Assembly: GCA_002295635.1 (NCBI GenBank) | Contig: DBHK01000006.1 | Span: forward strand, 62,001 to 126,000 | Direction: 5' to 3' | From: UBA830 sp002295635 | GTDB lineage: Bacteria > Pseudomonadota > Alphaproteobacteria > MPNO01 > UBA830 | Length of the DNA stretch: 64,000 nt | Shown here: piece by piece, positions 16,849-25,831 of the stretch | How the letters are laid out: every line of letters starts with the position of its first letter | How positions within the stretch are numbered: the stretch's first letter is position 1 | Notes under the pieces: generated by a model | Told to the model about the DNA's origin: nothing | The model's input: the letters and a program-made list of their open reading frames with translations, nothing else | The model's database searches: none | Translations under genes and position numbers: made by a program

Positions 16849-18621
16849 TTACACCAGCACCATGCCCTCTTCGGAAACGGGCTTCGTTGCCTCATCCTCC
16901 GGCCCAAGAAGCATATCGTTGTGCGCCGCACCGGATGGGATCATCGGGAAGCAGTTCTCTGTCTGGTCGACCCAAATATCAGCGATAACCGGTCGATCTG
17001 TCTCAATCATTTCTTGAATGACGTCATCGACCTCGTCCGGTTTCTTAGCACGTAAACCGGTCCACTGGCACGCCTCAGCTAATTTCACCAAATCTGGTAA
17101 CGCGTCGGTATAGCTCTCGGCGTAGCGACCGCCGTGCAGAAGTTCCTGCCATTGACGAACCATACCCATATACTGGTTATTCGTGACGAATACCTTTACT
17201 GGCGCTCGATACTGAACTGCCGTAGACATTTCTTGCATGTTCATCAGAAAGGATGCCTCGCCTGAGATATCGACTACAAGTGATCGAGGGTGCGCCACCT
17301 GAACGCCGATCGCGGATGGCAGGCCATACCCCATCGTCCCAAGCCCGCCAGAGGTCATCCACCGATTTGGCTCATTGAACTTATAGAATTGCGCCGCCCA
17401 CATCTGGTGCTGGCCGACTTCAGTCGTGATGTAACAGTCGAGGTTCTTGGTGTGCTCGTACAGACGTTCGATAGCATATTGCGGCTTAATCACTGAATTG
17501 CCTTGGTCATAGTTGAGGCAGTCTTTTTTCCGCCAGTCGTTGATGTTATTCCACCAAGCCTTCATAGCTTTGGCGTTGACCTTTAGTTTTTTGGACTTCC
17601 ACGTGCTTAGCACCTGACCGAGCACGTTGCCCACATCGCCGACGACCGGGAGATCGACCACCACATTCTTATTAATTGATGACGGATCGATATCGATATG
17701 TATTTTTTTCGAATTTGGTGCAAATGCGTCGAGTCGGCCGGTGATACGATCATCAAAACGAGCGCCGACTGCAATAATCAAATCGGCTTCGTGCATGGCG
17801 AGGTTCGCCTCATAAGTACCGTGCATCCCCAACATACCTAAAAACTGCTTGTCGGTTCCCGGATAGGCGCCGAGCCCCATCAGTGTCAGCGTGATCGGTG
17901 CTCCGGTCATTTTGATAAGACGATTCAGCTGTTTGCAGGCCTTGGGTCCGGAATTTATGACCCCGCCACCACAGTAAAACAGCGGTTTTTTGGCCCCCGC
18001 AATCATCGCCACGACTTTTTCGATTTCTTTTTTCCCGGCTGAAAGCTTCGGCCGATAGGTGCGATGCTCGACCTTCGAGAAATTCTCATACTGGCCTAGT
18101 TCCATCAGAATATCTTTGGGTAGATCTACAACTACCGGACCAGGTCGACCACTTCGTGCAACATAGAACGCTTCGTGCATAACCTTGGGGAGATCCTCGA
18201 TCCGCTTGACCAGATAGTTGTGTTTCGTACACGGACGGGTAATGCCGGTGGTATCCGCCTCCTGAAACGCGTCGTTGCCGATCAAGTGTGTAGGAACCTG
18301 TCCCGTCAAGCAAACGATAGGAATACTATCCATGAGCGCATCGGTCAGCCCGGTGACCGCATTCGTCGCGCCGGGGCCTGAGGTCACAAGAACGACGCCA
18401 ACTTTACCAGTTGACCGGGCGTAGCCTTCCGCCATATGGACGGCGCCACCCTCCTGACGAACAAGAACGTGTCGCAGCTGGTTCTGCTGAAAGATCGCAT
18501 CATAAATTGGTAATACCGCGCCGCCGGGATATCCGAATACGGTATCGACTCCCTCGTTTAGTAACGCCTGGATAATGATCTCGGAACCGTTCACATTTTT
18601 ACCGGCCATCGGTCTTCTCAT
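16849..18621 (-). CDS. ilvI: Acetolactate synthase large (catalytic) subunit
   Basis: A 590-residue ThDP-dependent enzyme making acetolactate from pyruvate. The N-terminal Pyr domain has VFGYPGGAVLPIYD with the catalytic Glu of VRQEGGAVHMAEGYAR and VTSGPGATNAVTG. The FAD-binding middle domain and the C-terminal PP domain (GLGTMGYGLPSAIGVQ, GEASFLMNMQEM) follow; the usual GDASF of the ThDP-Mg motif is GEASF here, an uncommon conservative change at a metal ligand. ATG at 18609 (MAGKNVNG) is an alternative start, since AAGGA abuts the first ATG too closely. An attenuator-like region precedes the gene. Confidence 0.96.
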   Translation of the reverse strand: MRRPMAGKNVNGSEIIIQALLNEGVDTVFGYPGGAVLPIYDAIFQQNQLRHVLVRQEGGAVHMAEGYARSTGKVGVVLVTSGPGATNAVTGLTDALMDSIPIVCLTGQVPTHLIGNDAFQEADTTGITRPCTKHNYLVKRIEDLPKVMHEAFYVARSGRPGPVVVDLPKDILMELGQYENFSKVEHRTYRPKLSAGKKEIEKVVAMIAGAKKPLFYCGGGVINSGPKACKQLNRLIKMTGAPITLTLMGLGAYPGTDKQFLGMLGMHGTYEANLAMHEADLIIAVGARFDDRITGRLDAFAPNSKKIHIDIDPSSINKNVVVDLPVVGDVGNVLGQVLSTWKSKKLKVNAKAMKAWWNNINDWRKKDCLNYDQGNSVIKPQYAIERLYEHTKNLDCYITTEVGQHQMWAAQFYKFNEPNRWMTSGGLGTMGYGLPSAIGVQVAHPRSLVVDISGEASFLMNMQEMSTAVQYRAPVKVFVTNNQYMGMVRQWQELLHGGRYAESYTDALPDLVKLAEACQWTGLRAKKPDEVDDVIQEMIETDRPVIADIWVDQTENCFPMIPSGAAHNDMLLGPEDEATKPVSEEGMVLV

Positions 18622-18644
18622 TCCTTAAATTCGTACGTCGGCCA

Positions 18645-18702
18645 GGGATAACCAAAAATTATGAAAGAAAAACCGGCCCACCGGCCGGCTTTGTATTATC
18701 CC
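18645..18702 (-). terminator. Intrinsic terminator between miaA and ilvI (possible attenuator terminator)
   Basis: On the minus strand, AGCCGGCC and GGCCGGTT (18690-18683 and 18678-18671) pair around a GGTG tetraloop and run straight into TTTTTCTTT, a good Rho-independent terminator. A weaker 7-base-pair helix (TTATCCC at 18696-18702 with GGGATAA at 18645-18651) could enclose it. It follows the miaA stop by about 60 bases, so it can end the hflK-to-miaA transcript, and it also lies in the leader of ilvI. Confidence 0.75.
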
Positions 18703-18740
18703 CGAGCGTTTTTCGCACCGCACAATTGGTCCAAAGCCGG
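18685..18740 (-). promoter_or_regulatory. Candidate antiterminator helix upstream of ilvI
   Basis: CAAAGCCGG at 18732-18740 is a perfect inverted match to CCGGCTTTG at 18685-18693. The second arm overlaps the left arm of the terminator, so the two helices cannot form at once, the usual logic of attenuation. No leader peptide rich in Ile, Val or Leu codons is visible between the miaA stop (18758) and the first arm, so if this switches, the sensing mode is not the classical one, or a leader overlaps the end of miaA. Confidence 0.35.
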
Positions 18741-18757
18741 AAACTATCCCCGTAAAC

Positions 18758-19699
18758 CTAGTCGGTCAACAGAAATTTACTAATATCTGGAAAGATTTTA
18801 TCCAATGATATTTCCGAATATTTCGTTTGAATCACAATATCTGGAATAATCTGATGTCGAAACCAAGTTTCCTGACGTTTTGCGTAGCGTCTCGTATCGC
18901 GCTTAGCCGTATCTATCATACGATCACGATGCATAACTCCGTCGAGAAAGCTACGGATCGGAGGAACGCCAACCGCTCTCAATGGGGGGTAATCGTCTTT
19001 CGGGCCGGCAGCAAGCATCCTTTTAACCTCCTCAATGGCCCCAGCATTTAGCATACGATCAAAACGCTCATTTATTGCGTGATAAAGTATGTCACGCTCA
19101 GGCAAAATCACGATTGTAAAAAAACGCAACCCCTTTGGGGCCGCCTCTGTCTCGCCAATTTGCCAATCAGATAACCGTTTACCGGTGTAAAGGAAAATCT
19201 CAAGCGCTCGGACGATCCTCTGGCCATCAGCTGGATGGAGACGTTTAGCCATTCCGGGATCCATCTCAGAGAGCTCTCGATGAAGCACGGTAGGACCCTC
19301 GAGACGCAGGCGTTGGTTGAGGCTATATCTAAATTCAGCCGGTACCGACGGCATTCGGTGGAGGCCTGTCATCAACGCCCGAAGGTACAGTCCGGTTCCA
19401 CCAACCAAGAAAGGAACTTTGTTGGCTCTATGGCAGCCAGAAATAATCTCCAATGCATTCTGACGCCAGATACCAGCAGAATTTCTGTCATTGCGGCCAA
19501 GCACACCATAAAGATGGTGGGGGACACCTCCTTGTTCCATCAGAGAGGGACGGGCAGTAATGACTTGCAGATCGCGGTAAACTTGCATGGAGTCCGCGTT
19601 GATTATCTGGCCGCCAACCCGTTGAGCAAGCCCTAGAGCCAGCCCAGATTTTCCGCTAGCCGTTGGCCCGCCGACGACAATTACAGGTTTTGTGCTCAA
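18758..19699 (-). CDS. miaA: tRNA dimethylallyltransferase
   Basis: A 313-residue enzyme that adds a dimethylallyl group to A37 of tRNAs reading UNN codons. The P-loop GGPTASGKSGLALGLA, the INADSMQVYRDLQ segment, and the GGTGLYLRALMTGL and DGQRIVRALEIF motifs are diagnostic, and the C-terminal RRYAKRQETWFRHQ is typical. It overlaps the degQ stop by 4 bases, so it is probably the last gene of the hflK-hflC-DUF2065-degQ-miaA unit. Confidence 0.97.
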   Translation of the reverse strand: MSTKPVIVVGGPTASGKSGLALGLAQRVGGQIINADSMQVYRDLQVITARPSLMEQGGVPHHLYGVLGRNDRNSAGIWRQNALEIISGCHRANKVPFLVGGTGLYLRALMTGLHRMPSVPAEFRYSLNQRLRLEGPTVLHRELSEMDPGMAKRLHPADGQRIVRALEIFLYTGKRLSDWQIGETEAAPKGLRFFTIVILPERDILYHAINERFDRMLNAGAIEEVKRMLAAGPKDDYPPLRAVGVPPIRSFLDGVMHRDRMIDTAKRDTRRYAKRQETWFRHQIIPDIVIQTKYSEISLDKIFPDISKFLLTD

Positions 19700-21216
19700 C
19701 CCTTAGAAATTTTCAGCGCAACGAAGCGCTGCGCTCCGCCAGCCTCGATCAGGATAAGAATTGTATTCAAATTTGCTTTCGTAGCTTGCTCAACCTTGAC
19801 GCGAACCTGCTCTGGTGTAGTTACGGCCTCTTGGTCTGGACCAATTTTACGTATTATCGAACCCGCGGGAATACCCTTTTCCGCGGCCGGACCGGTTGGG
19901 GAGATTTTAGTTATAACAACTCCCTTTTTAGGATTCTTTAATTTGAATTTTTCACTCAAGGCGGGTGTAAGTATCGAAAGAGTCATTCCGAGCTCATCAA
20001 CTTTGATGACGTCGGCGGTTTTTTTCATTTGGTCCGGCGCGGTCTCCACCAATTTGGTCTCGTCCTCCGGGAATTCGCCCAACGTCACCGGCAGGCGAAT
20101 GCTCTTACCGTTGCGCCAGACTTCAACACTAACTGCCTTGCCGATCGATGTCTCCGCGACAATTCTTGGCAGACGCCGCATTTCACCAACAATTTTATTA
20201 TCAAATTTAAGAATAACGTCACCAACCTTGATATTATACCTTGCGGCCGGACCATCCTTTGAAAGAGAAGCTACAAGTGCACCCGTCGCTTTTTCGAGGC
20301 CTAAGCTTTGCGCGATCTCCTTTGTAACTGTTTGGATACGCACACCTAGCCACCCACGTCGGGCTTTACCAAATTTTTGAAGCTGCTCGATGATTGGCCG
20401 GGCTAGATTTGAAGGAATTGCAAATCCAATACCAACACTACCGCCGGTTGGTGAAAAAATTGCGGTATTTATGCCTATCACTTGGCCCTTCAGATTGAAC
20501 ATTGGCCCACCAGAATTTCCCCGGTTAATGGACGCATCCGTCTGAATGAAGTCATCATATGGTCCGGAGTTGATATCTCGCTGCCGCGCGGACACTATTC
20601 CCGCAGTCACGGTGCCTCCTAAGCCAAAAGGATTGCCAATCGCCACCACCCAGTCGCCAACCCGAGTTTTGCCAGAGTCGCCGAATGGCACAGCGACCAG
20701 GGGAGATTTGGGCTCCACCTTAAGCAGGGCGAGATCCGTCTTGGGATCACGCCCTATCAGCTTGGCTTTCAGCCTAGTGTCATTATGAAGAGTAACTGTA
20801 ATTTCATCGGCCTCTGCGATTACGTGATTATTCGTAACCACGAAGCCATTTTCGCTGATTACGAAACCAGATCCAAGCGAGGTCGCGCGACGTTGTGGCG
20901 CCCCGCGTTGTTGGCGGTCGAAGAATTCCTTGAAAAATTCTTGGAAAGGCGAACCTTCAGGAAATTGGGGGACCTGTGGCCCCCCCTCCTCAGACTGCTT
21001 CTGGGCCTGGGTCGTAGAAATATTTACAACTGACGGGAGCAACCTTTCCGCCAAGTCGGCAAAGCTGTCTGGCGCTCCCCGCGCTTGCGCGGAAGCCGAC
21101 ACGAATATCACTGATCCCGCCAAAACAAGGACGAGCGGAACTACTCGAGTTAGAAAACTCACGGCGTTTCTCATGTCACTCTTAGTCTCGGCTTGGCCGG
21201 TGACAACACTTTCCAT
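19696..21216 (-). CDS. degQ: DegQ/DegP-type periplasmic serine endoprotease (HtrA family)
   Basis: A 506-residue periplasmic protease and chaperone for misfolded envelope proteins. A signal peptide is visible around residues 20-45 (ending ASAQA). The trypsin-like domain has the triad H131 (NNHVIAE), D161 (KTDLALL) and S235 (GNSGGPMFN). Two PDZ domains follow, the first beginning near RRGWLGVRIQTVTKEIAQSL. MRNAVSF at 21174 is an alternative start giving a neater signal peptide; neither start has a strong ribosome site. It stands between the DUF2065 gene and miaA. Confidence 0.95.
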   Translation of the reverse strand: MESVVTGQAETKSDMRNAVSFLTRVVPLVLVLAGSVIFVSASAQARGAPDSFADLAERLLPSVVNISTTQAQKQSEEGGPQVPQFPEGSPFQEFFKEFFDRQQRGAPQRRATSLGSGFVISENGFVVTNNHVIAEADEITVTLHNDTRLKAKLIGRDPKTDLALLKVEPKSPLVAVPFGDSGKTRVGDWVVAIGNPFGLGGTVTAGIVSARQRDINSGPYDDFIQTDASINRGNSGGPMFNLKGQVIGINTAIFSPTGGSVGIGFAIPSNLARPIIEQLQKFGKARRGWLGVRIQTVTKEIAQSLGLEKATGALVASLSKDGPAARYNIKVGDVILKFDNKIVGEMRRLPRIVAETSIGKAVSVEVWRNGKSIRLPVTLGEFPEDETKLVETAPDQMKKTADVIKVDELGMTLSILTPALSEKFKLKNPKKGVVITKISPTGPAAEKGIPAGSIIRKIGPDQEAVTTPEQVRVKVEQATKANLNTILILIEAGGAQRFVALKISKG

Positions 21217-21263
21217 TACAGGAGTCCCATATGTTAAGTGGAGATAAACGATATTGTAAATTC

Positions 21264-21452
21264 CTAGTCTTTTACCAACCAGATTATCCCAACCCCGATG
21301 ATTGCGGCCAGAAGACCGGTGCTACGAAGCGCCGGTCCCGACACGTGCTGGATATGTAGTGCCATCTTACGCATCCCCTCGGGAAATAGGGCATAAAGCC
21401 CACCCTCCAAAGCCAGAATTAATCCGATAGCGACGACTAGTTCGTTTGTCAT
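21264..21452 (-). CDS. DUF2065 (YjeT-like) small membrane protein
   Basis: A 62-residue protein with two hydrophobic segments, ELVVAIGLILALEGGLYALF near the N-terminus and LLAAIIGVGIIWLV at the C-terminus, with a conserved PEGMRKMA link between them. Size and pattern match DUF2065/YjeT, whose genes commonly follow hflC. The function of the family is not established; its constant position suggests a role with the HflKC membrane complex. It lies 20 bases after the hflC stop. Confidence 0.9.
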   Translation of the reverse strand: MTNELVVAIGLILALEGGLYALFPEGMRKMALHIQHVSGPALRSTGLLAAIIGVGIIWLVKD

Positions 21453-21472
21453 TCTCCTGTCACTCGACTTGG

Positions 21473-22366
21473 CTATTTGTCGATGCTTGACCGTGCCCGG
21501 CTACTATCTCCCGGGAGATCGTTAAAGAACCTAAAAAATTCACTATCAGGCGATAGTACCATCGTTGTGCCATCGTTAAGGGCGGCCTCGTAAGCTTCCA
21601 GAGAACGATAGAATGCAAAAAATTCAGGGTCCTTCCCGAACGCGGAATTGAGTATTAGCGTCCGTTGCCCCTCGCCTTCACCACGGAGGATCTGGGCTTT
21701 CCGCTGCGCTTCTGCGAGGATGATCGTCCGTTCTCGCTCAGCCTCTGCTTGAATGCGCGCCTTTATTTCAGCACCTTCAGCCCGTAATTTAGCTGCCTGA
21801 GCAACACGTTGAGACCGCATCCTATTGTAAACGGACTCGCTGGTTGTCGGCGGCAAATCTGTCCGGCCAATACGAACGTCAACTACGACTATGCCGAAAT
21901 CTTTAGCTTGCCGTTTCAACTCTGTGGTGATGCGACTCATTACGTCGTCTCGCTTACTCGAGAGCATGTCTGCGAGAAGCACTCGACCGACTTCCGCCCG
22001 TACGGCAGAATTGAGGATACGGCCGAAGATATCGATGAAGTTCACTTCTGTATCTGCACGAAGCTTGAACCGCAGAGGTGAGACAATACGATATCTGACA
22101 AAAGCGTCTACGTTGATGCGCTTTTGGTCAGCCAGAATAATCTCTTGGGCCGGCGGATCCAGACTAAGGATACGCTTGTCATAATAGGTGGCCGTGCGCC
22201 ACGGCAACTTCGTGTGGAGTCCAGGTCTGGGCTCTTCGTGCCGAGGCTGCCCAAATTCTAATATCAGCGCCTGTCGCGTCTGATGGACCGTGTAAAGGGA
22301 ACTGAACGCAACGATACCAACAATTATGACTATAACACCAAGAACAACTAGTCGTATATTTGTCAT
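21473..22366 (-). CDS. hflC: HflC, SPFH-domain regulator of the FtsH protease
   Basis: A 297-residue prohibitin-like protein. One N-terminal membrane segment (LVVLGVIVIIVGIVAFSSLY) is followed by the SPFH/Band 7 domain (LILEFGQPRHEEPRPGLHTK, VDAFVRYRI) and a long charged helix (AEGAEIKARIQAEAERERT). HflC and HflK form a periplasmic-facing cage that encloses FtsH and modulates degradation of membrane proteins. Its start overlaps the hflK stop by 4 bases, so the partners are translationally coupled. Confidence 0.97.
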   Translation of the reverse strand: MTNIRLVVLGVIVIIVGIVAFSSLYTVHQTRQALILEFGQPRHEEPRPGLHTKLPWRTATYYDKRILSLDPPAQEIILADQKRINVDAFVRYRIVSPLRFKLRADTEVNFIDIFGRILNSAVRAEVGRVLLADMLSSKRDDVMSRITTELKRQAKDFGIVVVDVRIGRTDLPPTTSESVYNRMRSQRVAQAAKLRAEGAEIKARIQAEAERERTIILAEAQRKAQILRGEGEGQRTLILNSAFGKDPEFFAFYRSLEAYEAALNDGTTMVLSPDSEFFRFFNDLPGDSSRARSSIDK

Positions 22367-23496
22367 TGGTCCCCTCCCTCTTTGCGTTTTCGAAGTTCTG
22401 GCAGAGGAAGATAAGGTACGACGCCGGAGCCACCTTGGCCCTTATCAACAATAACCTTTTCGGACCGGCCAAGAACTTCTTGCATACGCTCTAAGTATAA
22501 ACGACGAGTGGTAACATCTTTACCAGTCTTATATGCTTCATAGACTGATAGAAAACGCTTCGCTTCGCCATCGGATTCTTTGATAAGTCGTTCGCGATAT
22601 GCAGCAGCCTGCTCTGTTTGGCGGGACGCCTCACCCTTCGCTTTTGGCACGATATCATTTCTGTAAGCCTCGGCCTCGTTCTGCTGGCGCTCTTTGTCTT
22701 GACGCGCTCGCTGGACGTCGTTGAAGGCATCAATAACTTTTTGAGGCGGATCAACCTTTTGCATCTTCACGTCTGCGATAAAGACGCCGGCCTTATAGTC
22801 ATCCATAATTCTTTGAAGAACGTCTCGGGTTCGGGACTCAACTTCGGTACGTTTCGTAGCTAATACTTCCTCTAGTGGCGTCTGCCCAACAATCTCCCTG
22901 ATCGAGCTTTCCGCTGCGAGTTTGACAGTCGTTTCAGGGTCTCGAATGTTAAACAAGAAATTTGGGGCATTCTTAATGCGCCACTGAACCACAAAATCAA
23001 TGTCGATAATGTTTTGATCTCCGGTCAGCATTAGGCTTTCTTCGGCGACGTCACGGACATTGTCGCCGCGACCGACAGAACCGAAGGACCGGAATCCGAT
23101 ATTTGTCTGGTTGGTCTTTTCAACATTCGGCTTTTGTACTGAGCCGATCGGCCAAGGTGCCCAGAAGTTTAGGCCCGGCTGTGTGGTGTTCACATATCGA
23201 CCGAAAAGCAGTTCGATACCATTTTCTCCCGGTTGAACTCTATAGAGCCCGCTCAGCATCCAAACGATTAAGACGAGTAGTAGGGCGATAATAATACCAC
23301 GTGGGCCACCTAGCCCCCCGGGAATGATGTTCTTCACTCGATTTTGTCCTTGGCGAATAAGCTCCTCTATATCGGCAGGGCCGCCGCCGTTACCGCCGCC
23401 GCCCGATGGTTTACCAGCCCACGGACCTTGCCCACCTCCATTACCAGAGCTTCCCCATGGACCTCCGCCGTTCCCGCCTTGCTGTTTCCATGGCAT
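22363..23496 (-). CDS. hflK: HflK, SPFH-domain regulator of the FtsH protease
   Basis: A 377-residue partner of HflC. The N-terminal 50 residues are very rich in Gly, Pro and Trp, as usual in HflK, then one membrane segment (IIIALLLVLIVWMLSGLY) leads into the SPFH domain (GENGIELLFGRYVNTTQPGL) and a long helix (RARQDKERQQNEAEAYRND). It is the first gene of the hflK-hflC-DUF2065-degQ-miaA unit and is divergent from mrp. Confidence 0.97.
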   Translation of the reverse strand: MPWKQQGGNGGGPWGSSGNGGGQGPWAGKPSGGGGNGGGPADIEELIRQGQNRVKNIIPGGLGGPRGIIIALLLVLIVWMLSGLYRVQPGENGIELLFGRYVNTTQPGLNFWAPWPIGSVQKPNVEKTNQTNIGFRSFGSVGRGDNVRDVAEESLMLTGDQNIIDIDFVVQWRIKNAPNFLFNIRDPETTVKLAAESSIREIVGQTPLEEVLATKRTEVESRTRDVLQRIMDDYKAGVFIADVKMQKVDPPQKVIDAFNDVQRARQDKERQQNEAEAYRNDIVPKAKGEASRQTEQAAAYRERLIKESDGEAKRFLSVYEAYKTGKDVTTRRLYLERMQEVLGRSEKVIVDKGQGGSGVVPYLPLPELRKRKEGGDQ

Positions 23497-23547
23497 GACG
23501 TCAACCCCTATCTGTAAAAGTTAATAACAACATTTTGGCGTGCAAAA

Positions 23548-23576
23548 ATCTCACAAAATTAAATATTTGGCGTCAA
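23548..23576 (-). promoter_or_regulatory. Possible sigma70-type promoter for hflK
   Basis: On the minus strand TTGACG (23576-23571) and TGAGAT (23553-23548) are spaced by 17 bases, about 50 bases before the hflK start. The -35 element is good; the -10 element is poor. The divergent 186-base region must also hold a promoter for mrp. Confidence 0.25.
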
Positions 23577-23682
23577 AGGCTTTCGACCTGACCGCGCGCC
23601 TTATATGATAGCTAGCAATTATGTGCAATGCGGGTTTTTCCTGCAAGTTAGCGAAATTGTAAATTTGACGGAGAAGTCAAGT

Positions 23683-24798
23683 ATGACTGACCTCACCGAA
23701 ACCGAAATTCAAGCGGTATTGAGTAACGTTTATCTTCCCGGTTCCGGTCGGAGTTTAATTGATGAAGGTATCGTCGTCGGACTCATAGTCAAGGACGGCC
23801 ACGTCCAGTTTACATTGGAAATAGATCCCAAGGATGCAGAAATTATGGAACCTGTCCGAAAAACAGCGGAAGATGCTGTTCGGACACTGGGGGGTGTTCT
23901 TTCGGTTACTGCGGTCCTCGCCGCCCACCGCGAAACCCATCCCCAACACCAAAATCAACAAGGTAAGGCCCAAGCCGGACCGCAAGGGTCAAAAGACCTT
24001 CTCCCACAAGTAGGCGCAATCATCGCCGTCGCATCAGGCAAGGGCGGTGTCGGCAAGTCTACGACTGCGGCCAATCTCGCTGTCGCCCTCGGGCAGATGG
24101 GCCTCCGGACAGCGATGCTAGATGCGGACATTTACGGCCCTTCCCTCCCCACTATGATGGGTATCACTGACAGACCAACATCAGCAGACGGCAAGACCAT
24201 AACTCCTATCGAGGCGTACGGCGTAACCTGCATGTCTATTGGTTTCTTGACACCAGAGGACACAGCCATGATATGGCGCGGCCCAATGGTGATGAGTGCG
24301 CTGGAACAGATGATGGGCGATGTCGACTGGGGAACGCAGGACGTTCTTGTCGTCGATATGCCGCCGGGAACGGGAGATGCTCAACTGACCATGGCGCAGC
24401 GCGTCCCGCTTGCTGGCGCGGTGATTGTCTCTACTCCTCAGGACCTATCGCTGATTGATGCCAAGAAAGGATTAAACATGTTCCGAAAGGTCGATGTACC
24501 GGTATTGGGTATTGTTGAGAACATGAGCTACTTTTTGTGTCCGAGCTGCGGCGAACGTTCAGATATCTTTGCCCATGGTGGGGCTGCTCAGACCGCAAAC
24601 CAGATTGGTGTAGATTTTCTAGGCGAAATTCCGTTAGAGATTTCGATCCGAGAAGGCGGCGATAATGGAATGCCCGTAGTAGCCTCAGATCCCGACGGTG
24701 AATTCGCCCGAACCTATCTTTCGATCGCTAAAAGCGTATGGGAAAAAGTGGGGAGTGGCGCATCGAAGGTTAACGCTCCGAATATCTCATTTGAATAA
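23683..24798 (+). CDS. apbC: Mrp/ApbC-type iron-sulphur cluster carrier ATPase
   Basis: A 371-residue cytosolic P-loop ATPase that carries and transfers Fe-S clusters. The N-terminal MIP18/DUF59-like domain (about residues 5-85) precedes a linker rich in Gln and a Mrp NTPase domain with the deviant Walker A ASGKGGVGKSTTAANLAVAL, the VVDMPPGTGDAQLT switch and the cluster-binding C-P-S-C pair in FLCPSCGERSD. I chose ATG at 23683 because GGAGAAG lies 7 bases upstream; an open frame extends to 23605 without support. It is divergent from hflK. Confidence 0.95.
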   Translation: MTDLTETEIQAVLSNVYLPGSGRSLIDEGIVVGLIVKDGHVQFTLEIDPKDAEIMEPVRKTAEDAVRTLGGVLSVTAVLAAHRETHPQHQNQQGKAQAGPQGSKDLLPQVGAIIAVASGKGGVGKSTTAANLAVALGQMGLRTAMLDADIYGPSLPTMMGITDRPTSADGKTITPIEAYGVTCMSIGFLTPEDTAMIWRGPMVMSALEQMMGDVDWGTQDVLVVDMPPGTGDAQLTMAQRVPLAGAVIVSTPQDLSLIDAKKGLNMFRKVDVPVLGIVENMSYFLCPSCGERSDIFAHGGAAQTANQIGVDFLGEIPLEISIREGGDNGMPVVASDPDGEFARTYLSIAKSVWEKVGSGASKVNAPNISFE

Positions 24799-24814
24799 CC
24801 CAAAGGTTTCGAAA

Positions 24815-25720
24815 ATGGGCTCTGCCGATATCCCTTTTCATAAAGAAATGCAGTTCGAATACGGCAGCGCCCAGCAAATCGCACCCCTAGTTCGGCGCAT
24901 TGTTGCGGAAAACCCTAGCCCATTTACTCACTACGGCACGAACACCTATATCATCGGTTCGGGAGAAGTAGTTGTAATAGACCCGGGTCCCATGCTGGAA
25001 CAGCACGTGGACAATATAAAAAACGCAATCGAGGGTGAGACCGTTACTCATATCCTAGTTACTCATACCCATCTAGATCATTCGCCGGCGTCAGACTGGC
25101 TTAAACAATTGGTAGACGCTCCGATTTATGGTGCTAATCTAAATCCATTAGATGTTGGGCAGGCTGTTGAGGCCCATCAGGAGGACTTCGTTGCGGACGA
25201 AGAAATTACGGACGGGGATACAATTTGCGGTCCGGGTTGGACACTTGAAGCTGTCTATACCCCCGGACACATGTCTAACCACCACTGTTTTGCCTTAAAG
25301 GAGCATAAACTGCTCTTTTCCGGAGATCACGTGATGGGTTGGAATACAACCATCGTCTCACCCCCGGACGGAAATATGCGCGAATACATGGACAGCCTGC
25401 GGATTTGTATAGAACGCAGTGAAAGTCTTTATCTCCCGGGCCACGGTCCAGAAATTGTTGACTCCAAGCCATTCGTCCGAGCTTATCTCAATCACCGGGT
25501 TATTCGTGAAAGTCAAATCGCCAAGCTTCTAAGCGAGGGCGTCGATACCATCCCGGATTTGGTCCGCCGAATGTACACTCATCTGCCCGAGAGAATGCAT
25601 GCCGCCGCTGCACGTTCCGTACTTGCCCACATGCAGCACATGGTAGATACGGACCGGGCGATCTGTGATGGACCCATAGCATCGGACTCGATTTTTGCCC
25701 CGCGGACAGAGAAAATATAG
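24815..25720 (+). CDS. MBL-fold metallo-hydrolase (LACTB2-like)
   Basis: A 301-residue metallo-beta-lactamase fold protein. The zinc motif THTHLDHSPASD, the later GHMSNHHCF and FSGDHVMGW ligands, and LPGHGP are all present, and the C-terminal winged-helix-like region (LLSEGVDTIPDLVRRMY) resembles LACTB2-type enzymes, some of which are endoribonucleases. The ATG at 24815 follows AAAGG and lies 16 bases after the apbC stop; an upstream in-frame start inside apbC is less likely. Substrate is unknown. Confidence 0.88.
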   Translation: MGSADIPFHKEMQFEYGSAQQIAPLVRRIVAENPSPFTHYGTNTYIIGSGEVVVIDPGPMLEQHVDNIKNAIEGETVTHILVTHTHLDHSPASDWLKQLVDAPIYGANLNPLDVGQAVEAHQEDFVADEEITDGDTICGPGWTLEAVYTPGHMSNHHCFALKEHKLLFSGDHVMGWNTTIVSPPDGNMREYMDSLRICIERSESLYLPGHGPEIVDSKPFVRAYLNHRVIRESQIAKLLSEGVDTIPDLVRRMYTHLPERMHAAAARSVLAHMQHMVDTDRAICDGPIASDSIFAPRTEKI

Positions 25721-25831
25721 TCAGCACTTCACGTTGAAGTTTCAGTGTATTACGGAATCAGAGACAATTTTTGGCCTATGAATCCATGATAGACCTAAAG
25801 CCAACCAATGGTTCGGGCTGGCGAGCGACCT

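Noticed and set aside
23605..23682. N-terminal extension of apbC
   Set aside because: The ATG at 23683 has a good ribosome site and matches the family N-terminus; the extension has neither.
25726..25740. Small ACTTCA-CGT-TGAAGT hairpin just after the MBL-fold gene
   Set aside because: Only six AT-rich pairs with no T run; too weak to call a terminator.
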